Shown here: one piece after another, positions 41,454 through 49,287 of the stretch
How positions within the stretch are numbered: the stretch's first letter is position 1
Layout: the number at the start of each line of letters is the position of its first letter
IMG/VR virus record: IMGVR_UViG_3300034685_000408
Coordinates: 1 to 49,932 of that record
Length of the DNA: 49,932 bases
Direction: 5' to 3' (one strand)
From: a virus
The notes under the pieces: generated by a model
Databases searched by the model: none
What the model was told of the DNA's origin: nothing
What the model saw: only the letters and a program-made list of their open reading frames with translations
Made by a program: the position numbers and the translations under genes

Positions 41454-41747
41454 ATGAAGAAAGCAAGAGAAGGCAGAAAGTTCATCGACGTAGATGAAAT
41501 GATTGCGAGGGCATCCTCACAAGAAGAAAAGCTGGCATGGGAAGCTAACCGTGAGCTCCTTAACAAAGTGGACTTCGTGGAAGACTGGTACGTTGACATT
41601 TACAAGCAGGCATGTGGTCACTGGGAAATCTTGCAGACTCCGGTATATGCCGGACGCACAGTTGAAGAAACAAAAGCAGAAATGGCTGCTGAGTCAGCTA
41701 AAAGAAAATGCACCAGTTGTGTCTGCAACTGGGGAAGGGAGGCATGA
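41454..41747 (+). CDS. First accessory-operon protein, hypothetical
   Basis: A 97-residue protein (MKKAREGRKFIDVDEMIARA...) with a cysteine cluster at the C terminus (CTSCVCNW). The open frame extends upstream to ATG 41403, but that codon overlaps the -10 box, so 41454 behind TGGAGG is the real start. Function unknown. Confidence 0.65.
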   Translation: MKKAREGRKFIDVDEMIARASSQEEKLAWEANRELLNKVDFVEDWYVDIYKQACGHWEILQTPVYAGRTVEETKAEMAAESAKRKCTSCVCNWGREA

Positions 41748-41751
41748 TGAG

Positions 41752-41922
41752 ATGAGAAAACATTTTTTTAAAGGTGGGATGCAGTTAGCATTAAACGACA
41801 GAATGGTCGGGACCGGAATTATTATTGGATTCGAAAGAGGCATCATTGTCGGAACCAAATGTATTCAGTTTTTTTGGGATTGTGGGTTTAGTTCAATTGG
41901 AATTGGAGGTGAAAGCAAATGA
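41752..41922 (+). CDS. Small hypothetical protein
   Basis: A 56-residue Gly/Ile/Phe-rich protein (MRKHFFKGGMQLALNDRMVG...) with a mildly hydrophobic middle (GTGIIIGFERGIIVGT). It starts just after the previous stop behind GGGAAGGGAGG and overlaps the next gene by four bases. Possibly membrane associated. Confidence 0.5.
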   Translation: MRKHFFKGGMQLALNDRMVGTGIIIGFERGIIVGTKCIQFFWDCGFSSIGIGGESK

Positions 41923-42749
41923 TGATAGCCAAAAGCGGACCGTTCGTAGTGACAGTAGAGTTTGATAATGACCCGTTGGACCCAAGAGAGCAATACGATA
42001 ATTTCGGGCACATGATTTGCTGGCACAGGAGGTACAACCTGGGCGACAATCACGGATATGATAGCCCAGAGGAATTCCTGAGCGAGCTGGTTCATGACAA
42101 CACAGGAAATGCCGAACGCAAGAAAATCATAGCAGACGTGAAGCGTGGCGAGTATGAAGGAATGAAACTGGAATACAACCGGTCAAGCAGAGAGTGGGAA
42201 CTGAACGTATACAGCAACTTCCTCAAGAAATGGTTCACAGAATACACCTTTGCTGCACCGCTTGATAACGAGCTGGACCTGGTGTTTGATGCAGTAGTTG
42301 AAAACATGAGTATGGATGCGTTGGTCTCCGTAGCAGAGGATTTAGTAGTTATTCTTCCTCTTTACCTGTATGACCATAGCGGCATCACGATGAATACTAC
42401 CGGATTCAGTTGCCGGTGGGACAGCGGTCAAGTTGGCTGGATTTACGCTACAAAATACGAAATTCGCAAGGAGTATGGAAAGCTCACAGAAGATACAATC
42501 GACGCTGCCAGACGGCTTCTCGTGGCTGAGGTGAGCGAATATGACTCGTACATCAGCGGCCAATGCTACGGATTCCGACTCTACGAAGACGGCAAAGAAA
42601 TAGATAGCTGCTGGGGATTCCTTGGAGACTTCCGTGAAGTTATCCAGTGGATGAAGCAATACATGCCGGAAGGCCATGAAGACATGCTCGACAATCTTGA
42701 AGAGCTGGAATATGGCGAAAGTATTGAAGACTATCTGGAGGTGTCGTAA
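41919..42749 (+). CDS. Conserved phage protein of unknown function
   Basis: The 276-residue protein has an N-terminal half resembling small mobile-element proteins (YNLGDNHGYDSPEEFLSELV) and a C-terminal half with VILPLYLYDHSGITMNTTGF and CRWDSGQVGWIYATKYEIRK, a widely spread phage/plasmid family without known function. Strong GGAGG site. Placement in an accessory cluster suggests host-interaction or anti-defence roles. Confidence 0.75.
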   Translation: MMIAKSGPFVVTVEFDNDPLDPREQYDNFGHMICWHRRYNLGDNHGYDSPEEFLSELVHDNTGNAERKKIIADVKRGEYEGMKLEYNRSSREWELNVYSNFLKKWFTEYTFAAPLDNELDLVFDAVVENMSMDALVSVAEDLVVILPLYLYDHSGITMNTTGFSCRWDSGQVGWIYATKYEIRKEYGKLTEDTIDAARRLLVAEVSEYDSYISGQCYGFRLYEDGKEIDSCWGFLGDFREVIQWMKQYMPEGHEDMLDNLEELEYGESIEDYLEVS

Positions 42750-42751
42750 AG

Positions 42752-43000
42752 ATGATTGAAAAGATACACTTCTCAACGCTGGATGAGGCAATCGAATATG
42801 CGAAAGACAATGGAGGATGGATATTCTCAGACGACAACAGGGTTATCGGTATTTGGTATAACCCAGCAGTATACGGAATGTCACAGATATTAAGAGATGT
42901 ACCTGGTACAGGCAGGGTTGATAGGAGAAGTTGGTTCTTATCGGAAAGAAACGCAAAGGGAGGAGGTGGAAGTCATGAAGTTAATGACAAGGGAAATTGA
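42752..43000 (+). CDS. Small hypothetical protein
   Basis: An 82-residue protein (MIEKIHFSTLDEAIEYAKDN...) with a glycine/charged tail (KGGGGSHEVNDKG). The tail overlaps the ribosome site and start of the next gene in another frame. Confidence 0.55.
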   Translation: MIEKIHFSTLDEAIEYAKDNGGWIFSDDNRVIGIWYNPAVYGMSQILRDVPGTGRVDRRSWFLSERNAKGGGGSHEVNDKGN

Positions 43001-43286
43001 AGAAAAGCTCGCACAGTGCCCGCTTGGTTCAAAAGATGGGCAAGGATATGAAGCAGAAGTGGTAGTTAAGTATTTCAATCCGTGCGGTGCCGGTACGTGG
43101 CTCATTACCGAGGGTGAAAAGCAGGAAGATGGAGATTGGTTGTTATTCGGAATGTGCCATATCTTCGAGTGGGAATGGGGCTATGTAATGTTGAGTGAGC
43201 TGGAAAACCTCAAGTTGCCTTTTGGATTGACTATCGAGCGTGACCTGTATGCAAGCGGAACAGTAGAAGAGTTGATGAGGAGGTGA
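42975..43286 (+). CDS. DUF2958 family protein
   Basis: The 103-residue protein has the DUF2958 sequence pattern: KLAQCPLGSKDGQGYEAEVV, KYFNPCGAGTWLITEGE, DWLLFGMCHIFEWEWGYVML and LPFGLTIERDLY. The family is common on plasmids, ICEs and phages and has no settled function; context suggests anti-restriction or leading-region roles. ATG 42975 follows GGGAGGAGGTGG. Confidence 0.8.
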   Translation: MKLMTREIEEKLAQCPLGSKDGQGYEAEVVVKYFNPCGAGTWLITEGEKQEDGDWLLFGMCHIFEWEWGYVMLSELENLKLPFGLTIERDLYASGTVEELMRR

Positions 43287-43291
43287 TTTAA

Positions 43292-43528
43292 GTGGGACGA
43301 CCTGAAATGCCATCAAATATTGAGGTTGGAAAAGTGTTTGCCATTGAAAAAGGTAAAAGAAAAGCTTATTACAAGATAATACCCCACCCTTATTTCGATG
43401 ATGCGTATGCACTAATAGCAGACCATGCATATTTGAGAGGGAACTTATTAACCTTTGATAAGATGCATATTTGTAGCGGCTCAAAAACCATAGAAGGTGC
43501 CTGGCAACAGGCATACGACCATACTTAA
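43292..43528 (+). CDS. Small hypothetical protein
   Basis: A 78-residue protein starting MGRPEMPSNIEVGKVFAIEK, beta-rich in the middle. GTG start behind GAGGAGGTG. No family recognised. Confidence 0.5.
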   Translation: MGRPEMPSNIEVGKVFAIEKGKRKAYYKIIPHPYFDDAYALIADHAYLRGNLLTFDKMHICSGSKTIEGAWQQAYDHT

Positions 43529-43547
43529 ATAAAAAGGAGGCGAGGTC

Positions 43548-43772
43548 ATGAAAAGACTATTCAAGTTCTTAGGATACGACAACTGGGACAGACCGGTGTA
43601 CGAAGGCGAAGATGGAATGCTTCTCGTTGACACAGACCCGGTATCATACAAACCCATGAACTTGTGCACGAAGCTCAATAACAAATTCAACGGAGAGCCG
43701 GACACCCCAATCGAGCACACCAAGTACAAGGATGACGAAATCGTAGTGGACCGCCGCGTGACATGGAGATAA
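43548..43772 (+). CDS. Small hypothetical protein
   Basis: A 74-residue protein (MKRLFKFLGYDNWDRPVYEG...) with a strong AAGGAGG site. It has a mixed beta pattern and a basic end (VVDRRVTWR). No family recognised. Confidence 0.55.
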   Translation: MKRLFKFLGYDNWDRPVYEGEDGMLLVDTDPVSYKPMNLCTKLNNKFNGEPDTPIEHTKYKDDEIVVDRRVTWR

Positions 43773-43784
43773 GGAGGAACAGAC

Positions 43785-43985
43785 ATGAAGATGAAATTCG
43801 AGGTCAACAACGGCAGGACAATCGAAGTATTTCAGGCGAGGGACGATGGCCCGGTCTATGTAACGAGATACGACAGCAAAGGCCAGAAGGAAAGCAGTGA
43901 CATTATAAGCGCCGGAGACTTCATAACGATGCTCAACTGGTACTGGTATCAGAAGGAAAACGGAAACGAAAATCTTAATTTTTAG
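43785..43985 (+). CDS. Small hypothetical protein
   Basis: A 66-residue protein with a beta start (KFEVNNGRTIEVFQARDD) and an aromatic helix (MLNWYWYQKENG). AAGGAGG lies upstream. No family recognised. Confidence 0.55.
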   Translation: MKMKFEVNNGRTIEVFQARDDGPVYVTRYDSKGQKESSDIISAGDFITMLNWYWYQKENGNENLNF

Positions 43986-43997
43986 GAGGGTTAACCA

Positions 43998-44189
43998 ATG
44001 GATGGGGATATCAGAGAGTGCGGAAGATGCTCAAAACCGACACTACGGTCTGAAATGCAGTTCAGCAAGGATTGCCACGGAATTCCATTCCGGCTTGTTT
44101 GCCCGGACTGCATGGAGGAAATCTGGGAGCAGGGATACGACGGAGAGCTCTATGACGAGAGCGATGAGCAGATAGATGATGATTATTAA
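43998..44189 (+). CDS. Small zinc-ribbon protein
   Basis: A 63-residue protein with CGRC (8-11) and CPDC (35-38), the two metal knuckles of a zinc ribbon, followed by an acidic tail ending DEQIDDDY. A strong TAGGAGG site lies upstream. Confidence 0.65.
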   Translation: MDGDIRECGRCSKPTLRSEMQFSKDCHGIPFRLVCPDCMEEIWEQGYDGELYDESDEQIDDDY

Positions 44190-44204
44190 GAGGAGGTATT
44201 GATG

Positions 44205-44492
44205 ATGAGTAAATTTTTGGACCTTTTGCGCAGTGGAGAAGAACTTGATTGCGACCTGATAATCGGAGGAAGCGACATGCCAGCATCCTTCGTATGGTAC
44301 GAAGACAGCAAAATCACAGACTATGGCGTAGAAAAATTCAAGCCCATTATGGAAGCTGAGTACACCAGGCTGAAAAATGGAAACATTGAAATCCACTGCG
44401 ATGATGAAAAGCTTGGCGAGGTTTTCTGCTTGGCTGCTGCGGGATACATCGGAGAGAGTGAATATGCTCGAATATTCGGAGAGGAAGAATGA
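44205..44492 (+). CDS. Small hypothetical protein
   Basis: A 95-residue acidic protein (MSKFLDLLRSGEELDCDLII...) with a beta middle (RLKNGNIEIHCDDEKLGEVF). The third possible start codon (44205) is 8 bases after AGGAGG; TTG 44199 and ATG 44202 are closer. Overlaps the next gene by four bases. Confidence 0.55.
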   Translation: MSKFLDLLRSGEELDCDLIIGGSDMPASFVWYEDSKITDYGVEKFKPIMEAEYTRLKNGNIEIHCDDEKLGEVFCLAAAGYIGESEYARIFGEEE

Positions 44493-44809
44493 ACATGAAA
44501 AGTATTGAGGAAAGACACAAAGAAGACCTTGCGTACGGACGTATGATATGGGTGCGGTATCCTGATAGCCCGATGTGCCGCCACCTGACCATGATGGAGT
44601 TTGAAGAGGCCAAGAAGGAGTTCAACCGGAAGGCAATCGAAGTCCAGAAGGAAACCGGTGCTGACTGTGTGGTTTACGCTACTAAGAGCTATAACCAAGA
44701 CGGAAGCATTAAGAGTGCTCAGCTTGGGATAATCCCAATGACTTCCGAAGAGTACGAGCTGAGGACTAAAAATACGGACGAATTGGTATATACGGTTTTC
44801 AAAAGATAG
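44489..44809 (+). CDS. Small hypothetical protein
   Basis: A 106-residue mixed protein (MMEFEEAKKEFNRKAIEVQK, GADCVVYATKSYNQDG). GAGGAAG precedes the ATG. No family recognised. Confidence 0.55.
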   Translation: MNMKSIEERHKEDLAYGRMIWVRYPDSPMCRHLTMMEFEEAKKEFNRKAIEVQKETGADCVVYATKSYNQDGSIKSAQLGIIPMTSEEYELRTKNTDELVYTVFKR

Positions 44810-44825
44810 GAGTTGATTTTTTAAT

Positions 44826-45017
44826 ATGAACAAAAATGTGTTGGATGTCTTAGAACAAATAACTAATACATGCGAGCAATTATGCGAAGAAATTTACAGA
44901 AATTCAGATTATTCCAATGTTACTTTTGCAATGTGCGTAGACAAGTTTAGAAATATAGGTCATGAAATATGCAGATTGCAAGAAGAACTTGCAGAAGAAG
45001 CAGAACAGGCTAAATAA
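44826..45017 (+). CDS. Small helical hypothetical protein
   Basis: A 63-residue helical, acidic protein (MNKNVLDVLEQITNTCEQLC...) with a weak ribosome site (TAGGAGTTG). No family recognised. Confidence 0.5.
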   Translation: MNKNVLDVLEQITNTCEQLCEEIYRNSDYSNVTFAMCVDKFRNIGHEICRLQEELAEEAEQAK

Positions 45018-45043
45018 GAACAACAAAGAAAGGAGTATTAAAG

Positions 45044-45358
45044 ATGAGTTGTTTAGCTGAAAGCGCAATGGAACTTCTGAATGAGCTTCATACTGAACGT
45101 CTCGAATACCACGAATATTCATTATTAGCAGACGCAATTCTGAAACTTATGGAATATGAAGAGCTTATAGAAGAAAAGGAACAAGACAATAAAAAATACC
45201 TGGAAGAAGCTTGTAGACAGTGGTGCGATTTTATAGATGAAGCTCCGGAAAGAAAAGATGGAATTGGCTTTGCTGATTTTTATGAAGAGATTAAGCGGCA
45301 GATGATAAAGGAAGAAATCTACAGGAGGGTTGTATATGGAAATTGTTCTGGTTGCTGA
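45044..45358 (+). CDS. Helical hypothetical protein
   Basis: A 104-residue helical protein (MSCLAESAMELLNELHTERL ... FADFYEEIKRQMIK) ending in CSGC. AAAGGAG lies upstream. Its end overlaps the next gene. Confidence 0.55.
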   Translation: MSCLAESAMELLNELHTERLEYHEYSLLADAILKLMEYEELIEEKEQDNKKYLEEACRQWCDFIDEAPERKDGIGFADFYEEIKRQMIKEEIYRRVVYGNCSGC

Positions 45359-45560
45359 TAAATGCTATCCCTACATTGCAAAGTGCAATTGCAGGAGCTG
45401 TGGGAGGAGGTTCCTTGCAGAATACACCGATGATGGGGTTAGATATTTCGGTAATGTGTGCGAATGCAATGAAGATTATGCTCCGGTAGAAGGTTATCCA
45501 TCTTATTCGGAGTGGAGAGAAATCAGGCGAAAGCAAAAGGAGGAGTATAAAAAATGTTAG
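45336..45560 (+). CDS. Small zinc-binding protein
   Basis: A 74-residue protein with CNCRSC (17-22) and CEC (42-44), a probable zinc ribbon, then a charged tail. ATG 45336 follows AGGAGG; TTG 45330 is in frame but too close. Confidence 0.6.
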   Translation: MEIVLVADKCYPYIAKCNCRSCGRRFLAEYTDDGVRYFGNVCECNEDYAPVEGYPSYSEWREIRRKQKEEYKKC

Positions 45561-45682
45561 GCGGAGGACCTTACGAGTGCAGAAGATGCCCAAAATGCGG
45601 ATGCCTCATGTGGAATGGGCGTTGTGAGAACAAAGAGTGTGAATACCATTGGCATCCAATCGAAGACGATGAGGAGGAGTAA
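45554..45682 (+). CDS. Very small cysteine-rich protein
   Basis: A 42-residue protein with CRRCPKCGC (9-17), CENKEC and HWH, enough ligands for one or two zinc ions, then an acidic tail. AAAAGGAGG lies upstream; the start overlaps the preceding stop. Confidence 0.55.
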   Translation: MLGGGPYECRRCPKCGCLMWNGRCENKECEYHWHPIEDDEEE

Positions 45683-45686
45683 AGAT

Positions 45687-45866
45687 ATGGCTCATAAAGG
45701 CTGGTGCGGAAAACCTTGCTGTGATTGCGAGTCGCCATGCTCGCTTGAAGAGAGTATGGCCTGCTCCCCAGATTGCGAGCTGCTGATGCCGGACGGGAGA
45801 AGAATGAAGGATAAATGCGAAGAATGCGGATGTGATGCATATGCATCGAATGAAGGAGGGATTTAG
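45687..45866 (+). CDS. Small cysteine-rich protein
   Basis: A 59-residue protein with nine cysteines (CGKPCCDCESPC, CSPDC, CEECGC), likely two zinc sites. GAGGAGGAG lies upstream. Similar in style to the neighbouring small zinc proteins but not a clear duplicate. Confidence 0.55.
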   Translation: MAHKGWCGKPCCDCESPCSLEESMACSPDCELLMPDGRRMKDKCEECGCDAYASNEGGI

Positions 45867-46268
45867 ATGTTTTTCATAGATGATGAGCATATGGACAGGC
45901 TGTTGGCTGCATTGCAGAAAACCGGTGCAATAAAGCCTGACGGAAGGATTGATTCATATTACGGCGCAAGTCTTTATCTGCTGACCGGACTTAAATACGC
46001 TTGGCCGAGGTTACAAAAATATGTTTGCTCTGGGTATATTGACTTCAAGCCGATGCTGCAAAGCGGTCTATCTTCCGGTGAAGCAATTATAGTTAGAATG
46101 GCCGGAAACTTTTATAACGGAGGATTTTGGGATGGAACGACACCCTTTGATATAGTAAGCACACTTGATGAAGAACATCGTGAACTTGCGCTGACAGCTA
46201 TGATTCTTAGACCAATGAGGCTTACTATTGATGCTATCAGGAAAAGTCAAAGATACTTGTCGGCATAA
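45867..46268 (+). CDS. DUF6075-like protein
   Basis: The 133-residue protein (MFFIDDEHMDRLLAAL, SYYGASLYLLTGLKYAWPRL, VRMAGNFYNGGFWDGTTPFD) fits the pattern of DUF6075 proteins from mobile elements. It starts directly after the preceding stop. Function unknown; the family is commonly carried on ICEs. Confidence 0.6.
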   Translation: MFFIDDEHMDRLLAALQKTGAIKPDGRIDSYYGASLYLLTGLKYAWPRLQKYVCSGYIDFKPMLQSGLSSGEAIIVRMAGNFYNGGFWDGTTPFDIVSTLDEEHRELALTAMILRPMRLTIDAIRKSQRYLSA

Positions 46269-46281
46269 GGAGGGAAAGCGG

Positions 46282-46665
46282 ATGAGTTGCATTTTTAAAA
46301 ATGGAAAACGGTATGACAATACCGACTTGATTTGTAAAACCTGCGGAAGTCCGGTGTGGGAAGCAGACGATACAAGGTACATATACCAATGTTTCAAATG
46401 CAATAAGCACCTGGAAGATACCGAGGTTGAGGAGCAAAATGGGCTCTATCTTCCTCCGGTAATTGTCGGCAGACACATCAAGGGCATCACGTTGAATGAC
46501 TTTGAATGGCTGCTTGATGAAGACGGAAACGAAATGGTATTTAAAAACCAGCCGGAAGCAGAAGCTTTCCTGCTTAAGAATGGATTCAGTCAAGAGGACC
46601 TGGAATGGTTTATATTTTTGGAGGTGGAGAAGAATGAAGATTATGCGGAAGCTCCCAGGAACTGA
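46282..46665 (+). CDS. Zinc-ribbon hypothetical protein
   Basis: A 127-residue protein with CKTC (18-21) and CFKC (37-40) giving one zinc ribbon, then an acidic C-terminal domain (FEWLLDEDGNEMVF, EAEAFLLKNGFS). GGAGGG precedes the ATG. Confidence 0.6.
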   Translation: MSCIFKNGKRYDNTDLICKTCGSPVWEADDTRYIYQCFKCNKHLEDTEVEEQNGLYLPPVIVGRHIKGITLNDFEWLLDEDGNEMVFKNQPEAEAFLLKNGFSQEDLEWFIFLEVEKNEDYAEAPRN

Positions 46666-46939
46666 TGAACCTTTTGAAATAGAATTGACCCAGGTGGAGA
46701 TGGAAAAGGCTTATCGTATTGTGCAAAAGCAGTATGAACTTGAAGACATCAAGTGTGAGATTAAGGGCATGGATGAGGATGACCTTTGCGGATTTAAGCA
46801 TGAGGAAATCCTCAATAATGATGAGCTGCTTGAGGAAATTCATACGAGGTTCACTAAAAGCAAAGATTGCACACTACCTTATTGGGATGTGATGGACGCT
46901 TCTATCCAGTATGTACTTGAAGAATACAGAAGGGAGTAA
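46634..46939 (+). CDS. Hypothetical acidic protein
   Basis: A 101-residue acidic protein (IELTQVEMEKAYRIVQKQYE, DDLCGFKHEEILNNDELLEE). ATG 46634 follows GGAGGTGGAG; it overlaps the preceding gene by 32 bases. Confidence 0.55.
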   Translation: MKIMRKLPGTDEPFEIELTQVEMEKAYRIVQKQYELEDIKCEIKGMDEDDLCGFKHEEILNNDELLEEIHTRFTKSKDCTLPYWDVMDASIQYVLEEYRRE

Positions 46940-46943
46940 ACTG

Positions 46944-47507
46944 ATGAGTGGATTAGTTGATAAGATTGACACGTTATCAAGCCCTGAGTATAATGAAGTA
47001 AACATTATACTGGGAGGTGGTAACATGACCGTTGCAGACATCATAAGAGATGCTCTGAAAGCCAAGAACTGGTCTCAAAGAGAATTGGCAGCAAAGATGG
47101 GTTGGAGTCCTCAGAATCTAAGCGGAAGGCTTAAGAACAATTCCCTCTCAGCCGAGGAATGGCGTAAGGTTGCTGCCATCCTGGGATTTGAAATAAAGAT
47201 GGTTGAGATTGACAGCAATGAAGAGTTAAAGACGAGGAAAAGAGGAATCGGCCCCAGGGTTCGTCAGATGGTTAATGGTGTTATATACGATACTTATAAA
47301 GCCGATGCTCTTTGTCATACTTTATGGACAGACGGGTGGTTTATGGAGCTTTACAGAGACGGAGAAGGTAGATATTTTGTAGCTCATTATACCGACTGGA
47401 AGAATGGAGTAAATCATATATCACCCTGTAGCATAGAAGATGCAAGAAGGCTTTATGAGCAATATGGCGAAGACGGAGATGCCGATTCAGTATTCGGAGC
47501 AGCTTAA
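46944..47507 (+). CDS. XRE-family helix-turn-helix regulator
   Basis: The 187-residue protein has an HTH (DALKAKNWSQRELAAKMGWS and NLSGRLKNNSLSAEEW) followed by a conserved small domain (VIYDTYKADALCHTLW, FVAHYTDWKNGVNHISPCS). It is the only clear DNA-binding regulator in the accessory block and a candidate for the regulon palindromes. A second start, ATG 47025 behind GGGAGGTGG, would remove 27 residues and begin right at the HTH. Confidence 0.75.
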   Translation: MSGLVDKIDTLSSPEYNEVNIILGGGNMTVADIIRDALKAKNWSQRELAAKMGWSPQNLSGRLKNNSLSAEEWRKVAAILGFEIKMVEIDSNEELKTRKRGIGPRVRQMVNGVIYDTYKADALCHTLWTDGWFMELYRDGEGRYFVAHYTDWKNGVNHISPCSIEDARRLYEQYGEDGDADSVFGAA

Positions 47508-47525
47508 AAGCGCAGAAGTATAACG

Positions 47526-47555
47526 ACAGCAGGTTTACATGCCTGCTGTTTTTTT
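47526..47555 (+). terminator. Intrinsic terminator after the XRE gene
   Basis: ACAGCAGG (47526-47533) pairs with CCTGCTGT (47542-47549), 8-base loop, then six T. It ends the first accessory operon. Confidence 0.9.
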
Positions 47556-47621
47556 CATGCCTTACAAATACATTCATAAGTTAATTTTTGAAAAATTTTT
47601 AGCAAAATAAAGTAATTATGA

Positions 47622-47683
47622 TTGACTCTTACGATTACGTAAGTTAAGATGAAGACAAGATAAATAAATTACCAAACGGTAAG
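47622..47683 (+). promoter_or_regulatory. Promoter with two operator palindromes, copies 6 and 7
   Basis: TTGACT (47622-47627), a 17-base spacer with CTTACGATTACGTAAG (47628-47643) and TAAGAT (47645-47650). The second palindrome ATTACCAAACGGTAAG is at 47668-47683 before TAGGAGG. The two begin exactly 40 bases apart, as at 41376. The segment GATGAAGACAAGAT downstream is nearly the same in both. Confidence 0.8.
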
Positions 47684-47698
47684 TAGGAGGTAGTTGAA

Positions 47699-48145
47699 AT
47701 GACAGCATCCAAAGAAATGGAGCGCAAGACTCTTGAAAAAATCAGACAGATGGTAGCTGAGCTCGGAACAGATAGTTATTTGGCTAAAGCATTCGATGGA
47801 GTCTATGAAATAGCAGAACAGAATATCGAAAACGACTGGGGCTGCACAACACGTGAGTATGTGGAAGCATCCTTCAAGATTGAAGAAAAGGCCAGAAAAG
47901 AAAGAGAGGAAATGGAAAAACAGATTGAGAGGATGAAACGGGACCTCGAAGCTAAAGCTCAGGTTGAAGCAGTCCTGAAAAGAAATGCCGAGTATCACGA
48001 AAAGCAGCTTGTGGAGCTTAACGAAACGCTGGTGAAAGTAAAGAGAGAAGCAGAATCCTACAAAGTAATGATTGAAGACCTTGAGTGCGACGTTATGAAA
48101 CTGAAAGCCAAGTTGTATGACTACATGACGGGGGAGGTGAAATAG
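47699..48145 (+). CDS. Coiled-coil hypothetical protein
   Basis: A 148-residue protein with a short globular start and a long coiled coil from about residue 60 (KIEEKARKEREEMEKQIERM). First gene behind the second operator-controlled accessory promoter. No family recognised. Confidence 0.6.
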   Translation: MTASKEMERKTLEKIRQMVAELGTDSYLAKAFDGVYEIAEQNIENDWGCTTREYVEASFKIEEKARKEREEMEKQIERMKRDLEAKAQVEAVLKRNAEYHEKQLVELNETLVKVKREAESYKVMIEDLECDVMKLKAKLYDYMTGEVK

Positions 48146-48322
48146 TTGCTGAAAGAAGTGCCTGGTCATGAGCATCTGGTCCATGTTTGTAGGCAGGGAA
48201 CCGGAAAGCCAGAAGTTAACCTGCACGATGTAATGCCCTACATGATAATAGATGGCAAGCTGGTTCCCATAACGTATTGCCCGTACTGCGGAGTCAAGAT
48301 TGAAGAGGATGAAAGAAAGTAA
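48146..48322 (+). CDS. Small zinc-ribbon-tail protein
   Basis: A 58-residue protein starting at TTG behind GGGGAGGTG, with a C-terminal CPYCG motif and another cysteine upstream (CRQGTG), the remains of a zinc ribbon. It abuts the previous gene. Confidence 0.5.
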   Translation: MLKEVPGHEHLVHVCRQGTGKPEVNLHDVMPYMIIDGKLVPITYCPYCGVKIEEDERK

Positions 48323-48375
48323 CTATGAATAGCCGGTGGGCGGCGGCGAAACCGCCCAGAAGGGAGTTGTTGATA

Positions 48376-48843
48376 ATGGCAAATGTAAAGTCGAATACAG
48401 TGAATAGTATAAATATCTATAAATTAAAAATGGTCCGTGAAGACATTGTTCCATATGCGAAAACACCGATTTTTTCTCCTGAAAACATTGCTTCATTCGC
48501 TTGGGATGCTATGAAGTTGCATGAAGAGCCGGAAGAGAATTTTGTTATAGCATGCTTGAACACAAAGAACAGGATAGTAGGAGTTCATGTAATAAGCATC
48601 GGGAGCTTGAACAGCAGCATAGTTCACCCGAGAGAAGTTTTTAAGGCAGCAATGCTCAATAACGCTGCAAGTATAATATGTCTACATAATCATCCGAGCG
48701 GAGACCCCGAACCAAGCAGAGAAGATAAAGAAACAACCGAAAGGATTGTTGAGGCAGGAAAAGTTATTGGAATAAAAGTTCTTGACCATATTGTTATTGG
48801 GGAAAACAGATATACAAGCTTCAAAGAAAGGGGGCTAATGTAA
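48376..48843 (+). CDS. RadC-like JAB/JAMM-domain protein
   Basis: The 155-residue protein has the JAB1/JAMM metal motif HNHPSGDPEPSREDKE with an upstream glutamate-containing strand (ENFVIACLNTKNRIVGV) and LDHIVIGENRYTSFKERG. These RadC-type proteins occur on many mobile elements; function unsettled. ATG 48376 follows AGGGAG; a GC-rich hairpin (GGGCGG/CCGCCC) lies before it. Confidence 0.85.
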   Translation: MANVKSNTVNSINIYKLKMVREDIVPYAKTPIFSPENIASFAWDAMKLHEEPEENFVIACLNTKNRIVGVHVISIGSLNSSIVHPREVFKAAMLNNAASIICLHNHPSGDPEPSREDKETTERIVEAGKVIGIKVLDHIVIGENRYTSFKERGLM

Positions 48844-48844
48844 T

Positions 48845-49276
48845 ATGAATAAGTACAGAGAAATGAAAGAGAAGCATCAGAATGAGGTCAATTCCTTCCC
48901 AATGGTATTTGCATTCAGTAATAAGCAATTCGAAGAAGGAATGAGAAAGTTAGGGTTGGAGCCTACTGACACGGACAAGGTTTATAAGTTAGGAGGAACA
49001 GGAGGCTTTTACAGAAAAGATGACTCAAAAGCATTGCATGAGATGTTTGACCGTCACAGCAAAGAGCTCTCTGAGGCGATGCAGGATGAGGAGTTTATTT
49101 TTGAGGCCTTTGATTATGAGCTCGGAAACCATGAGTTTATCGTTACGGGCGATGTTACTGATGCGGTAGAAGCTCTCGGGATGACTGTAGAAGAAGTCTA
49201 TGAAAATCCTAAGATGCTGAATGCCCTGAAAAAGGCTGTTAAGTCCCAGAGAGAATGGTATGAGAAACATAGATAA
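48845..49276 (+). CDS. DUF7659-like mobile-element protein
   Basis: The 143-residue protein (PMVFAFSNKQFEEGMRKLGL, GGFYRKDDSKALHEMFDRHS, FDYELGNHEFIVTGDVTDAV) has the pattern of DUF7659 proteins from ICEs and phages. It follows the RadC-like gene with a two-base gap. Function unknown. Confidence 0.65.
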   Translation: MNKYREMKEKHQNEVNSFPMVFAFSNKQFEEGMRKLGLEPTDTDKVYKLGGTGGFYRKDDSKALHEMFDRHSKELSEAMQDEEFIFEAFDYELGNHEFIVTGDVTDAVEALGMTVEEVYENPKMLNALKKAVKSQREWYEKHR

Positions 49277-49287
49277 CGGAGGAGGCG

